64,000 nt of DNA from Gelatiniphilus marinus (GTDB taxonomy: Bacteria; Bacteroidota; Bacteroidia; Flavobacteriales; Flavobacteriaceae): assembly GCF_042678305.1 (NCBI RefSeq), contig NZ_JBHUDT010000001.1. One strand, 5' to 3'. Shown piece by piece: positions 15,531 to 23,661 of this stretch. The first letter of the stretch is position 1. The number at the start of each line of letters is the position of its first letter. The translations under genes and the position numbers were made by a program. The notes beneath the pieces were generated by a model. That model did not search any database. It was given only the letters and a program-made list of their open reading frames with translations, and had not been told where the DNA came from.

Positions 15531-16589
15531 ATGAAATTTAACATTGCCCTTTTAGCCGGAGACGGCATTGGACCAGAGGTTATAGACCAAGCCGTAAAAG
15601 TTAGCGACGCGGTTGCCAAAAAATTTGGACACGAAATTACATGGAAACCGGCCTTAACCGGTGCCGCGGCCATTGATGCTGTTGGTGAGCCTTATCCGGA
15701 TGAAACGCATGCTATTTGTGCGGCATCGGATGCGGTTTTGTTTGGTGCTATTGGCCACCCGAAATACGATAACGACCCCAGTGCGCCTGTGCGACCGGAA
15801 CAGGGTTTATTAAAAATGCGCAAAAAATTAGGCTTGTTTGCCAATGTGCGACCAACGTTTACATTTCCGTCGTTATTAGATAAATCGCCATTGAAAAAAG
15901 AGCGTATTGAAGGTACCGATTTGGTGTTTTTGCGTGAGCTTACCGGTGGCATTTACTTTGGGGAAAAGGGGAGAAGAGACAACGGTGAAACGGCTTTTGA
16001 CAACTGTGTTTACACGCGCGAAGAGGTACAGCGTTTAGCAAAAAAAGGTTTTGAATTGGCAATGGCGCGTTCTAAAAAATTATGTTGTGTGGATAAAGCT
16101 AACGTTTTAGAAACCTCGCGTTTATGGCGAGAAACAGTACAAGCGATGGAAAAAGATTATCCGGAAGTGGAAGTGAGTTACGAGTTTGTTGATGCCGTAG
16201 CGATGCGTTTGGTACAATGGCCAAATAGCTACGATGTGCTGATTACCGAAAACTTATTTGGTGATATTTTAACGGATGAAGCTTCGGTAATTTCGGGCTC
16301 GATGGGCTTAATGCCATCGGCGTCTATGGGTGCTAATATTGCTTTGTTCGAGCCTATTCACGGGTCGTACCCACAGGCAACGGGACTGAATATTGCTAAC
16401 CCTATGGCTACGGTTTTATCGGCTGCCATGATGTTTGAAACCGCGTTTAATTTACCCGAAGAAGGTAAAGCTATTAGAGATGCCGTAAATAAAGCTTTGG
16501 CTGAAGGTATGGTTACAGAGGATTTAGCAGACGGTGGAAAAGCTTACGGCACTAAAGAAGTAGGAGATTGGTTGGCTGCAAATATATAG
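15531..16589 (+). CDS. leuB: 3-isopropylmalate dehydrogenase (LeuB)
   Basis: LeuB oxidises and decarboxylates 3-isopropylmalate with NAD+. The 352-residue protein begins MKFNIALLAGDGIGPEV and has FLRELTGGIYFG with the substrate Arg/Tyr region, then a DKANVLETSRLWRE segment, NLFGDILTDEASVISGSMG (shown as NLFGDILTDEA) with metal-binding Asp, and GLMPSASMG with LFEPIHGS for NAD binding. It is last in leuCDAB and separated from leuA by 311 bases of structured sequence, so read-through may be modulated. A good terminator follows. Confidence 0.97.
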   Translation: MKFNIALLAGDGIGPEVIDQAVKVSDAVAKKFGHEITWKPALTGAAAIDAVGEPYPDETHAICAASDAVLFGAIGHPKYDNDPSAPVRPEQGLLKMRKKLGLFANVRPTFTFPSLLDKSPLKKERIEGTDLVFLRELTGGIYFGEKGRRDNGETAFDNCVYTREEVQRLAKKGFELAMARSKKLCCVDKANVLETSRLWRETVQAMEKDYPEVEVSYEFVDAVAMRLVQWPNSYDVLITENLFGDILTDEASVISGSMGLMPSASMGANIALFEPIHGSYPQATGLNIANPMATVLSAAMMFETAFNLPEEGKAIRDAVNKALAEGMVTEDLADGGKAYGTKEVGDWLAANI

Positions 16590-16615
16590 AAGAATATTTT
16601 AAATGAAATTGATAA

Positions 16616-16650
16616 AAAGCCCGTAAAAGAATGCGTTACGGGCTTTATTG
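16616..16650 (+). terminator. Terminator of the leu operon
   Basis: AAAGCCCGTAA (16616-16626) pairs perfectly with TTACGGGCTTT (16636-16646) around a nine-base loop, followed by ATTGGTTTT. It lies 27 bases after the leuB stop. The A-rich 5' flank means it could also serve the convergent gene on the minus strand. Confidence 0.85.
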
Positions 16651-16685
16651 GTTTTAAGACTTAGCGTTTACAATACGCTCGGTAT

Positions 16686-18983
16686 TTAAGGCTCTAAGGC
16701 AAATGCCGCACTTTTACCAGCATCGCGTTTTACCCGTGAGTGGCCATCTGTTGCCATGGTAAGCACCCTTAAATTTTGCCCAAAAGCAGCTTTTCCCTCA
16801 CCATTGTCATAACACTCGCCAAGCAATTCGGCTGGTGTAAAATGCTTGCTATAAATGCCGCTGCTCAATGTATAGCCAGAGGCACTGTCTATAACCATAC
16901 CTTGGGCATTTGCAGTAGGCACACCGCCACAGGTGCCTTTTACAACTCCAAAGCTAAACACTGCAAAATTATTGGGGTGGGTTGCTTCAAAAGTAATTTC
17001 GAGGTCGGCTTCCACACCTTCTGGTTTATAATTTACAAAACCACAGCAATCCAACGAAGCTGGTGTACCGTTAACATTGATTGTAAATATATCGGCATCA
17101 CAGCTTTCATTATCAAATCGCATTAAGATGTTGAAGGCATCTGCAGTCCCTACTCCCGTTGCTGTACCTGTGGGATCCTCAAGTAGTGCATCGGGGGCAT
17201 TTTCACTAAAGCCAGCATTACTGTATTGAGGCACCTTAAATGTTGATCTGGAAATATTGCTGAGCAGATTTCCGGATTGATCAAATAATTCCAATTTTAA
17301 TTCATATAAACCATCACCGCCCTCAAATTTTGTTGAATCGAACTTTATGGTATTCATATTGTACGTTTGTTCATGCCATAGCGGGTTTGACTCAGCGACG
17401 TTAAATGGTGCCTCGTCGGGTTGCTGCGGAGGGATTATGTACAAATTGTCGTTGCCGCCAACACTAAAAGGACCGAGTTTTACACTATTGGCACCAATTT
17501 GGGTATCGTTATTGGAATCCTGATACTCGAAATCGTATCCTTTATTTACTGCACCATTGATTGGTTCAAGTGGTTTATAGGAATCTCCAACATCCACCAA
17601 ATCGACATCAGCAACCTGCCTATAGCTCCATCTATAATAATAAATACTGCTATTTGGAAGGTCGCTTCCGAAGCCCATATAAATAGAGGGGCTTCCTCCA
17701 AAGGGGCGTTTATAATCGCCTACTACCGTTGTTATGGGCCAAACATCTCCATTGGCCGAGGCATCGGTTAAACCAATGCGGTTGTAAGGCACTGTTTGCG
17801 TAGGTGGCGCCTGTAGATAACTGTTTTGGTTAATATGCGACACACTCGTGCTTTTGCTAATCGTTCTAATAAAAACCAATTCGCCACCAATGGGGCAATC
17901 GCAACAACATTCTCCAGTCACCCTTGGGTCTGTGATATGGATATTAATATCTGTTCCGCACTTATAATTCCAATGGGTATTGCAGGGGATTGGTGGTCTG
18001 TAAACGGTGGTCCATTCGCCGTTGATAAAATATTCTACCCAAATGTAAATGTCTGGTTTATCACCAAAACAATTGTAGGTTATGCTTGCATCAAAACGTC
18101 CGTGAGCATTAGTTTTAACTACGGCCAGTTCTTTGCAACGGTAGAAATAACGCCACCACCAGGGCCACAAACAAAACCATGGATGGAATAAACTATAATT
18201 TTCTATGATGGTTTCTCGGATAATATTAGCATTGCCAGTTTTTAGTTTTTGTTTAATGGCATCGCCTATATCGGGTAATTTGGACGAGATTTGTTTGCGT
18301 TTGCTTTCAACAGATGTCGTATCGAATAGATTGATAGGTTTGGGTTGTGGTTGGGGCAAATTTGGTGATGTCTGAAATCTGTAGGGCGGAGGATCGGGAA
18401 AAGGTATCGGGATTTTTTTTATTCTTTCCGGTTTTAAAATGGCATCGGGTATTTTAGTGATAATGTAATCTGGCACTTTTTTAATCCAATAGAAAATGCT
18501 ATCGATTTCGCAAATATGTACACGGGCTCGACACACAGGTTTATCTTCCCAAACATTGCCACCGTTGAACCATTTTGATATTTTACCGGTTACACGGCAT
18601 TTACAGTAAAGCCAATATCTCGAAAATGCATCTGGTATGGGTTTTATGGAAACATTGCCTTTATTGTTGGTTACTAAAATGGGTTCGTAGGCTTTATAAG
18701 TTTCCAGTTCTTTATGGCTGGAAATCTTTAATGCACGTTTATCTGCTGCAGGGGCGATGAACAAACGGAGATCGTCTATTCTCGTGCTGTTTTGCAATGC
18801 TCTAGGTTTTTGCATGTTTTTCAGACTGAACTGCAATTCGTTGTTTCTAACAGGTTGCCTTTGTAAGAGCCTGCCTTTACAGTTAAAAAGAAACCCGATA
18901 AGGTCTATTTTTTCTTGAGGTTCTTGTTCATAACTCACTTGAATCCTGAACTTTAAATTCTGATTTTTTGGGTTTTGTTCCAT
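16686..18983 (-). CDS. Large protein of unknown function with transthyretin-like segments
   Basis: I do not recognise this 765-residue protein as a named family. It lacks a signal peptide or membrane helices. About residues 1-85 look like a beta sandwich. About 125-190 (CKCRVTGKISKW..., then PVCRARVHICEIDS) and about 270-340 (an aromatic run WPWWWRYFYR, then TNAHGRFDASI and DIYIWVEYFINGEW) resemble transthyretin/carboxypeptidase-regulatory-like beta domains. A Cys cluster TGECCCDCPIGGE follows at about 358-370. The C-terminal half is Asn/Asp/Gly-rich and beta-like. It is a single gene, convergent with leuB and about 370 bases from its next neighbour. Confidence 0.7.
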   Translation of the reverse strand: MEQNPKNQNLKFRIQVSYEQEPQEKIDLIGFLFNCKGRLLQRQPVRNNELQFSLKNMQKPRALQNSTRIDDLRLFIAPAADKRALKISSHKELETYKAYEPILVTNNKGNVSIKPIPDAFSRYWLYCKCRVTGKISKWFNGGNVWEDKPVCRARVHICEIDSIFYWIKKVPDYIITKIPDAILKPERIKKIPIPFPDPPPYRFQTSPNLPQPQPKPINLFDTTSVESKRKQISSKLPDIGDAIKQKLKTGNANIIRETIIENYSLFHPWFCLWPWWWRYFYRCKELAVVKTNAHGRFDASITYNCFGDKPDIYIWVEYFINGEWTTVYRPPIPCNTHWNYKCGTDINIHITDPRVTGECCCDCPIGGELVFIRTISKSTSVSHINQNSYLQAPPTQTVPYNRIGLTDASANGDVWPITTVVGDYKRPFGGSPSIYMGFGSDLPNSSIYYYRWSYRQVADVDLVDVGDSYKPLEPINGAVNKGYDFEYQDSNNDTQIGANSVKLGPFSVGGNDNLYIIPPQQPDEAPFNVAESNPLWHEQTYNMNTIKFDSTKFEGGDGLYELKLELFDQSGNLLSNISRSTFKVPQYSNAGFSENAPDALLEDPTGTATGVGTADAFNILMRFDNESCDADIFTINVNGTPASLDCCGFVNYKPEGVEADLEITFEATHPNNFAVFSFGVVKGTCGGVPTANAQGMVIDSASGYTLSSGIYSKHFTPAELLGECYDNGEGKAAFGQNLRVLTMATDGHSRVKRDAGKSAAFALEP

Positions 18984-19357
18984 GACTTATTTTTTTAGAT
19001 TTGTTGCTTACTCTCTTTTTATATTCGGATTTTCGGCTTACTCCATGGTATTTTTTTCATTTTTATAATTGAAAAAAGAGCTATAAATAAGTATTAAAAA
19101 GGGAGTTTTCAGCATTAAAAAATCCTGTGATAATCAATACTTAAAGGGAGAGTAGTAAATACTGTTAATTATAGACTTATAATGATTATCGAGAGTCTTC
19201 AATGAAGAAGAAATAGACATGACAATATAGGGCATATTACCATGCAAAGCAATCCCTATTTATAGGGGTTTTTAAGTTAATTGACTTATAGTCAGTAAGT
19301 TGCTTTTGAAGAACACCTGTGTTGGTATTGGCAAAACCAGACAGAATTTTATTGGTT
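18984..19357. other. Gene-free stretch upstream of the 765-residue protein gene
   Basis: These 374 AT-rich bases lie between two minus-strand genes and should carry the promoter of the 765-residue protein gene and the transcript end of the mechanosensitive channel gene. A 9-bp hairpin AATCCCTAT-TT-ATAGGGGTT at 19251-19270 is followed by T only on the plus strand, so its role as terminator for the minus-strand gene is weak. No reading frame is supported. Confidence 0.5.
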
Positions 19358-20611
19358 TTAAAGTGGATCCTTAAACATAATATTACTGGGCAATTCGAAA
19401 ATCTCGAGATCGAAATAGGGTAGTGCAGCAATAAGGTGGTCGAAAATATCGGCCATAATGTACTCGTAATTTTCCCAACGTTTATCGTTACTAAAAGCAT
19501 AAAGTTGTAGTGGTATGCCTTGAGGTGTTGGCTCTAATTGGCGTACCATAATCATCATCTCCTTATTAATGGCCGAATGTTGCTTTATATATGCATCTAT
19601 ATATTTTCTGAAAACCCCAAAATTGGTTAGGTTTCTGCCATTTATTAATAGGGATTTATTAGCATTGGTATGCACGTTATGAGCTTCGATATCTTGTTGT
19701 CTTTTTTCTAAATAAGCGGTAATTAATTGGATGTCTTTAAGTTTTTCAACAGCCTCTTTGGTTAAATATGTTATGCTGTTTTGTTTAATTAATAAGGCTC
19801 TCATAATTCGTCTTCCGCCAGAATCGGTCATTCCGCGCCAGTTTTTAAACGAATCGGAAATAAGGGCATAGGTAGGAATTGTAGTAATGGTGTTGTCGAA
19901 ATTCTGGACTTTAACGGTTGCTAAGGTTATTTCGGTTACATAGCCGTTGGCACCATATTTCTCGAATGTAATCCAATCGCCAATACGTACCATATCGTTT
20001 ATAGAGACTTGAATACTAGCAACAAAACCTAAAATAGTGTCTTTAAAGACCAGTATAATAACTGCCGATATTGCACCTAAACCAGTTAAAAAATCGATAA
20101 AATCAATTTTAGAAACAATAGCTATTGCCGACATAATACCAGCTAACCAAGCAAAAATCATGAATACCTGTATATAGCTATCAATTGGCTTGTCCTTTAA
20201 TCGCGGTAAGGTTTTTAGGTAATCCTTTAAGGTGTTTAGTATGCTTCTTACAATCCAAAGTATTAAAATAATGGCGAAGACTTCTAAACTTTTTTTGATT
20301 AAGTTTTCAAACGTAGGAAAATCAAAAAATACTACGGGTACAAATTCTATAACAATTAATAAGGGTATTATATGTGCGATATTTCGTGGTGCTTTGTTAG
20401 CCACTAGAATATCATCAAATTTTGTTTTGGATTTAGTTGCAAATTTCGAAAAGGTACCTCTAAGTAATTTTCTAATAACATAATCGATTACAGAAACCAC
20501 TATTAACAAAACGATTAATAGGGCCAGCATGTTTAGGTATTTGGCAACGGTTTCGGTTGTTCCGAGGGCGATTAAATAATCGTAAACAATTTGCTTTAGG
20601 CTGGTATCCAT
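19358..20611 (-). CDS. Mechanosensitive ion channel of the MscS superfamily (YbdG/MscM-like)
   Basis: The 417-residue inner-membrane protein has about five hydrophobic segments, the last (about 165-200: IDFIDFLTGLGAISAVIILV, then FKDTILGFVASIQVS) being the MscS pore helix, followed by the beta domain signature MVRIGDWITFEKYGANGYV and TTIPTYALISDSFKNWRGM. MSDSGGRR-type residues and the long C-terminal domain match YbdG-type channels rather than small MscS. It would open under membrane tension during hypo-osmotic shock. Its start abuts the stop of the DUF3817 gene upstream, suggesting one transcript. Confidence 0.9.
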   Translation of the reverse strand: MDTSLKQIVYDYLIALGTTETVAKYLNMLALLIVLLIVVSVIDYVIRKLLRGTFSKFATKSKTKFDDILVANKAPRNIAHIIPLLIVIEFVPVVFFDFPTFENLIKKSLEVFAIILILWIVRSILNTLKDYLKTLPRLKDKPIDSYIQVFMIFAWLAGIMSAIAIVSKIDFIDFLTGLGAISAVIILVFKDTILGFVASIQVSINDMVRIGDWITFEKYGANGYVTEITLATVKVQNFDNTITTIPTYALISDSFKNWRGMTDSGGRRIMRALLIKQNSITYLTKEAVEKLKDIQLITAYLEKRQQDIEAHNVHTNANKSLLINGRNLTNFGVFRKYIDAYIKQHSAINKEMMIMVRQLEPTPQGIPLQLYAFSNDKRWENYEYIMADIFDHLIAALPYFDLEIFELPSNIMFKDPL

Positions 20612-20908
20612 TTAGTTTACAGGTTTTATATAGTTTTTATCGATATAGAATGTCCCGAACGGAACCACGGAAGCTAAAAGCACAAACGCAAATTGTTTGT
20701 TGTTCCAGGAAAAATCTTTTTTAAAAACAAAAGCCAAGGCAATGTAAGCGATAAATAAAATGCCGTGTGGCATGCCTAAGAGTTTAACATATTGTGGGTC
20801 GTTAGCTAAATACTTAATAGGCGTAGCTATAAACAGCAGTAAGATGTATGAAATGCCTTCTAAAAAAGCAACAATTCTGAATATATTAACGAAAGAAAAC
20901 ATGCTCAT
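20612..20908 (-). CDS. DUF3817 membrane protein
   Basis: This 98-residue protein has three hydrophobic segments and the features of DUF3817: FRIVAFLEGISYILLLF at the N-terminus, KLLGMPHGILFIAYI in the middle, and a short C-terminal helix. Function is unknown; the family is small integral membrane proteins. It ends right where the mechanosensitive channel gene begins. Two Met codons lie at the start (MSM), and either may be used. Confidence 0.85.
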   Translation of the reverse strand: MSMFSFVNIFRIVAFLEGISYILLLFIATPIKYLANDPQYVKLLGMPHGILFIAYIALAFVFKKDFSWNNKQFAFVLLASVVPFGTFYIDKNYIKPVN

Positions 20909-20967
20909 TTAATTTTAGGTAAAAATAACATAGAAAAGTTATTTAAACTGTAATGTATAAAAGTAAA

Positions 20968-21591
20968 TTATAATGCGTTGAAAATTATGAGACCGTAAAT
21001 TGCGAAACGCAACAAACGCAGTGAGCCATAAAGTACCACATTTTTAAAAGGGAACTTTATAATGCCAGCGGCGATACAAGATACAGAAAAAGGTAAGGGT
21101 AACAAGGCGCCAACAATTATTAAAAAGCCGCCCCATTTTTTTGAGTTTTTTAATTGTTTTTCCATTTTAACCTCAAGGTAATTATGTACCGATGGTATTT
21201 TGGTAATGGTTCTGCCCATCCAATAAGATAAAAGGCCGCCACAGTAAGACAAAATAGCTAGTAGGCTTAAATAAAACCAAGGGCTGTACATTTTACCCGC
21301 CCAAGCAATAAACACTTCTGGAGGGATCAAACCTAAAAGGGTTTCTGATACAAAGAAAAAAGACAATACTCCAAAAACAGGGAGTATTTCGGTAAGGCGT
21401 GTTAGCGCCTCATTGATATTAAAAAAATGATTGATTGTATATACAGCAATAACCAGCGCAATAATATAGGGCAATGCTTTTTTTACAGCTTGCCAAACAA
21501 AAGTGTAAAACCCAGTATAAGTATAATACTGATGCAATAACTTAAGCCTTGATTTACCAACCTTGGATTTTTGCTTAGATTTTATTTTCAT
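20968..21591 (-). CDS. DedA/VTT-domain membrane protein (YqaA-like)
   Basis: The 207-residue protein has a basic N-terminus and four to five membrane segments. ETLLGLIPPEVFIAWAG, LSYWMGRTITK and FLIIVGALLPLPFSVSCIAAG are the VTT (formerly SNARE-associated) domain hallmarks: the re-entrant loop with acidic residue and Pro/Gly-rich motif. The family includes undecaprenyl-phosphate and phospholipid transporters. It is transcribed toward the DUF3817 gene, 59 bases away, and borders the repeat-rich gap on its upstream side. Confidence 0.85.
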   Translation of the reverse strand: MKIKSKQKSKVGKSRLKLLHQYYTYTGFYTFVWQAVKKALPYIIALVIAVYTINHFFNINEALTRLTEILPVFGVLSFFFVSETLLGLIPPEVFIAWAGKMYSPWFYLSLLAILSYCGGLLSYWMGRTITKIPSVHNYLEVKMEKQLKNSKKWGGFLIIVGALLPLPFSVSCIAAGIIKFPFKNVVLYGSLRLLRFAIYGLIIFNAL

Positions 21592-22253
21592 TTTTTATGA
21601 ACCGATAAACTAAATAGGATGCAAATATACAGTATGAATTTTTGTTATAAAATTTTTTTTTGCTAATAGCTTGTTAATTAATGGTTATAAATGAGTAAGG
21701 TTAGGTTTAAACATTTCTATTTTACATAATATAAATTATAGTACAAATGTAACAAATTACTGTATACGTAGTATTTTACATAATTGCAGTTCTAGAGCTT
21801 TAGCTGTATAACGATAGTAATTATGTAAAAAGTAATTTGCGCCATAGCATAATCCAACTGTAACTATAATGATACCATGTAAAATAGAACTTCTCGCTAA
21901 ATTGAAAATTCTGTACAATTATCAAGAATTTTATTTTTAAGCGATTCTCAGCGATTAGCATTTGAAGAATTAAAATGTAACTTTAATTTGAGGTTATGTA
22001 AAATATCCGCTGCCAACGCTTATTGTTTATATAAATACAAATTGCTGATTGCAATTTATTTATAACTCAATTTCCAGCTGTTTGCCAGCGCATTTAAAAA
22101 GCTAGTTTTTGATTGTTATATTTGTACGTCATATTTTTTTTCTACGCGATTCTCGTAAAGTTGCCACAAGAGCTTAAATTTTAAAAAAATAAAATTCTAA
22201 GTACTTATTTTATTCTCGCTACTATTTAAACTTTTTTATCTGGAACTATTAAT

Positions 22254-22553
22254 ATTATGTAAAATAGAATTTAAAGCTTTGAACTTCTAAAGGTTTTATT
22301 TAATATCTTTTGTCTTGAAACAAAAGAAACAAAAATTCAAGGCTGCATATAATTTTGAAACAATTAACGGCTCATTCGCTATATTTTAGGAAACATCGGA
22401 ACTCATTAACATTGCTTGGAAACCCTATGTATAATTGAACCTCTTAAGAAACGGTAGTACTAAACCCCTAAAATATGGACGCTCATTTCTCCTATTGTTT
22501 TGACCAAAATTTTATGAGGCCGAGTTAAACATCGAGATTCTATTTTACATAAT
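22254..22553. mobile_element. 300-bp MITE-like element with perfect 17-bp terminal inverted repeats
   Basis: The left end is ATTATGTAAAATAGAAT (22254-22270) and the right end is its exact reverse complement (22537-22553), enclosing 266 bases. The interior has no protein-coding frame but contains the hairpin CTTTTGTCTTGAAACAAAAG near 22308-22327 and an ATATTTTAGG...CCTAAAATAT inverted pair. No clear target duplication is visible. Partial copies of the terminal motif occur to the left and at 33863-33873. No transposase is present, so it would have depended on one elsewhere. Confidence 0.6.
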
Positions 22554-22567
22554 TTATTATTGTATAT

Positions 22568-22765
22568 TTATTCAAAAGCATCAAATAATTTATCCTTTAC
22601 ATTATAAAAGCTAACTATATTGAAAGGTAAATCATCTTTTTTTAAGAATCTTGAAACTAATTGTTTAGAAGTTAAAATAACAGGTAGAACATCATATTCA
22701 TTAATGGTGTTTTAAAAAATTGATTCTCAATCAATTCTTTAAAATAGTGTCTTGAAATACTATTT
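22568..22765 (-). pseudogene. 3' remnant of an unidentified gene, frameshifted and truncated
   Basis: Read on the minus strand, the segment gives SRHYFKELIENQFFKTP, then after a single-base frame change in a run of T bases INEYDVLPVILTSKQ, LVSRFLKKDDLPFNIVSFY and NVKDKLFDAFE followed by TAA (22568-22570). The composition and alternation look like genuine protein. Upstream it is cut off where the second copy of the repeat begins. I cannot name the family. It shows that a gene was destroyed here by the repeat insertions or by a deletion. Confidence 0.55.
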
Positions 22766-22983
22766 AGCAAAAGCTAAATACCTAAAACAAAAAATCAAGA
22801 CTGCATAAACTTTTGGAAACAATTAACGGCTCATTTGCTATATTTTAGACTATTTAGCGTTAAGAAAATCTACAGTGTACATTTTTAGCTAAATACCATT
22901 TGAAGTTATATTTCATTCGAATCATCTACTGGATAATTCTCTCGAAATAGCCTATTGTTTTAGCCAAAATTTTATGAGATCAA
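22746..22983. repeat. Second, diverged copy of the element interior
   Basis: Segments of the 300-bp element recur here in the same order: an AATCAAGACTGCATAA block, AACAATTAACGGCTCATTTG and CTATATTTTAG (near 22790-22848, against 22331-22389), then CCTATTGTTTTAGCCAAAAT and TTTATGAG (near 22950-22978, against 22491-22518). The stretch between differs, and the terminal inverted repeats are missing. It therefore looks like an older, decayed copy placed about 460 bases away in direct orientation. Confidence 0.65.
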
Positions 22984-23007
22984 TATCAGGCTTTCAATAT
23001 TATTAAT

Positions 23008-23042
23008 TATATTTGTTAACCAAATGGTTAAACTATATAGTT
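23008..23042 (+). promoter_or_regulatory. Promoter -7 box and TetR operator candidates before the exporter operon
   Basis: A perfect -7 box TATATTTG (23008-23015) is followed at once by TTAACCAAATGGTTAA (23016-23031), a palindrome with 7-bp arms around AA, and by a second palindrome AACTATATAGTT (23031-23042), ending four bases before the tetR ATG. Such placement over the transcription start is what autoregulation by a TetR repressor would require. No clear -33 TTTG is seen at the right distance. Confidence 0.65.
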
Positions 23043-23045
23043 AAA

Positions 23046-23660
23046 ATGGCAAAAACAAAAGACGAAAATACCGAAGAGCAAATTTTAGATGCGGCAAAAA
23101 ATGTATTTCAAACCAAAGGTATGGATGGTGCACGTATGCAGGAAATAGCAGATAAAGCAGGCATTAACAAAGCTATGCTTCATTATTATTACAGGAGTAA
23201 GCAATTACTTTTTGAAGCGGTTTTTAAAAATGCCTTCGCTCTATTAGCACCGCAGTTAAATGCTATTTTAAATGACGACTCATCTATTGAAGAGAAGATT
23301 AAAAACTTTACATCAAACTACATTTCATTCATCATTAAACATCCATATTTGCCGAATTTCATCATTCAAGAGCTTAATAGGAATCAAGATTTTATTCTAA
23401 AGCTCAAAGAAAATAAAGGCTTTCCAAATCTTAAAAAATTCCAGAAACAGGTAGATGATGAAGTTAATAAAGGCATCATAAAACCTATAAGTGCTGAACA
23501 CTTATTTATTAATATCATAGCACTTAATATTTTTCCATTTATCGCAAAACCACTAATCATGGCTTTTACCAACTCTGACAATCAAACCTACAAGCAACTT
23601 ATGGAAGACCGCAAAACCGAAGTCGCCAATTTTATTATAAATTCTATAAAGAACGCATAA
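23046..23660 (+). CDS. TetR/AcrR family repressor of the exporter operon (CecR-like by context)
   Basis: The 204-residue protein has the TetR helix-turn-helix at about 8-55: EEQILDAAKNVFQTKGMDGA, then EIADKAGINKAMLHYYYRSK, and a ligand-binding helical C-terminal domain ending in MEDRKTEVANFIINSI. ATG 23046 is preferred to an in-frame TTG at 23013, which would place the palindromic operator inside the gene. It is first in an operon with TolC, HlyD and ABC-2 genes, the same arrangement as E. coli cecR-ybhGFSR, where the repressor controls an exporter. The inducing ligand is unknown. Confidence 0.88.
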   Translation: MAKTKDENTEEQILDAAKNVFQTKGMDGARMQEIADKAGINKAMLHYYYRSKQLLFEAVFKNAFALLAPQLNAILNDDSSIEEKIKNFTSNYISFIIKHPYLPNFIIQELNRNQDFILKLKENKGFPNLKKFQKQVDDEVNKGIIKPISAEHLFINIIALNIFPFIAKPLIMAFTNSDNQTYKQLMEDRKTEVANFIINSIKNA

Positions 23661-23661
23661 C

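Larger units (their letters stand above)
21592..23012. other. Repeat-rich gene-free region, left edge of the accessory segment
   Basis: About 1.4 kb without an intact gene. It holds at least seven copies, in both orientations, of a TTATGTAAAATAGAA-like motif (21715-21730, 21772-21784, 21820-21830, 21877-21889, 21994-22005, 22254-22270, 22537-22553). It also holds a 300-bp inverted-repeat-bounded element, a second copy of that element's interior, and a frameshifted minus-strand coding remnant, each listed separately. A frame open over 21901-22072 (protein-like segment LSRILFLSDSQRLAFEELK) has no start and is uncertain. The region resembles a graveyard of insertions. Confidence 0.7.

Noticed and set aside
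19251..19273. Strong terminator for the mechanosensitive channel gene
   Set aside because: The hairpin is real but its T run is on the opposite strand from that gene's transcript.
21901..22072. Minor open frame containing LSRILFLSDSQRLAFEELK
   Set aside because: No start codon and it runs through one of the repeat motifs; might be a remnant but cannot be separated from chance.
22568..22765. Assignment of the coding remnant to a flagellar FHIPEP-type C-terminus
   Set aside because: The pattern VLPVILTSK...FNIVSFYNV loosely recalls that family's end, but sixty residues read by eye are too few.
21592..23012. CRISPR array or tRNA integration site
   Set aside because: Repeats are irregular in spacing and orientation with no uniform spacers, and no tRNA-like cloverleaf could be found.
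23013..23045. TTG 23013 as tetR start
   Set aside because: It would translate the operator palindromes and add residues absent from the family.
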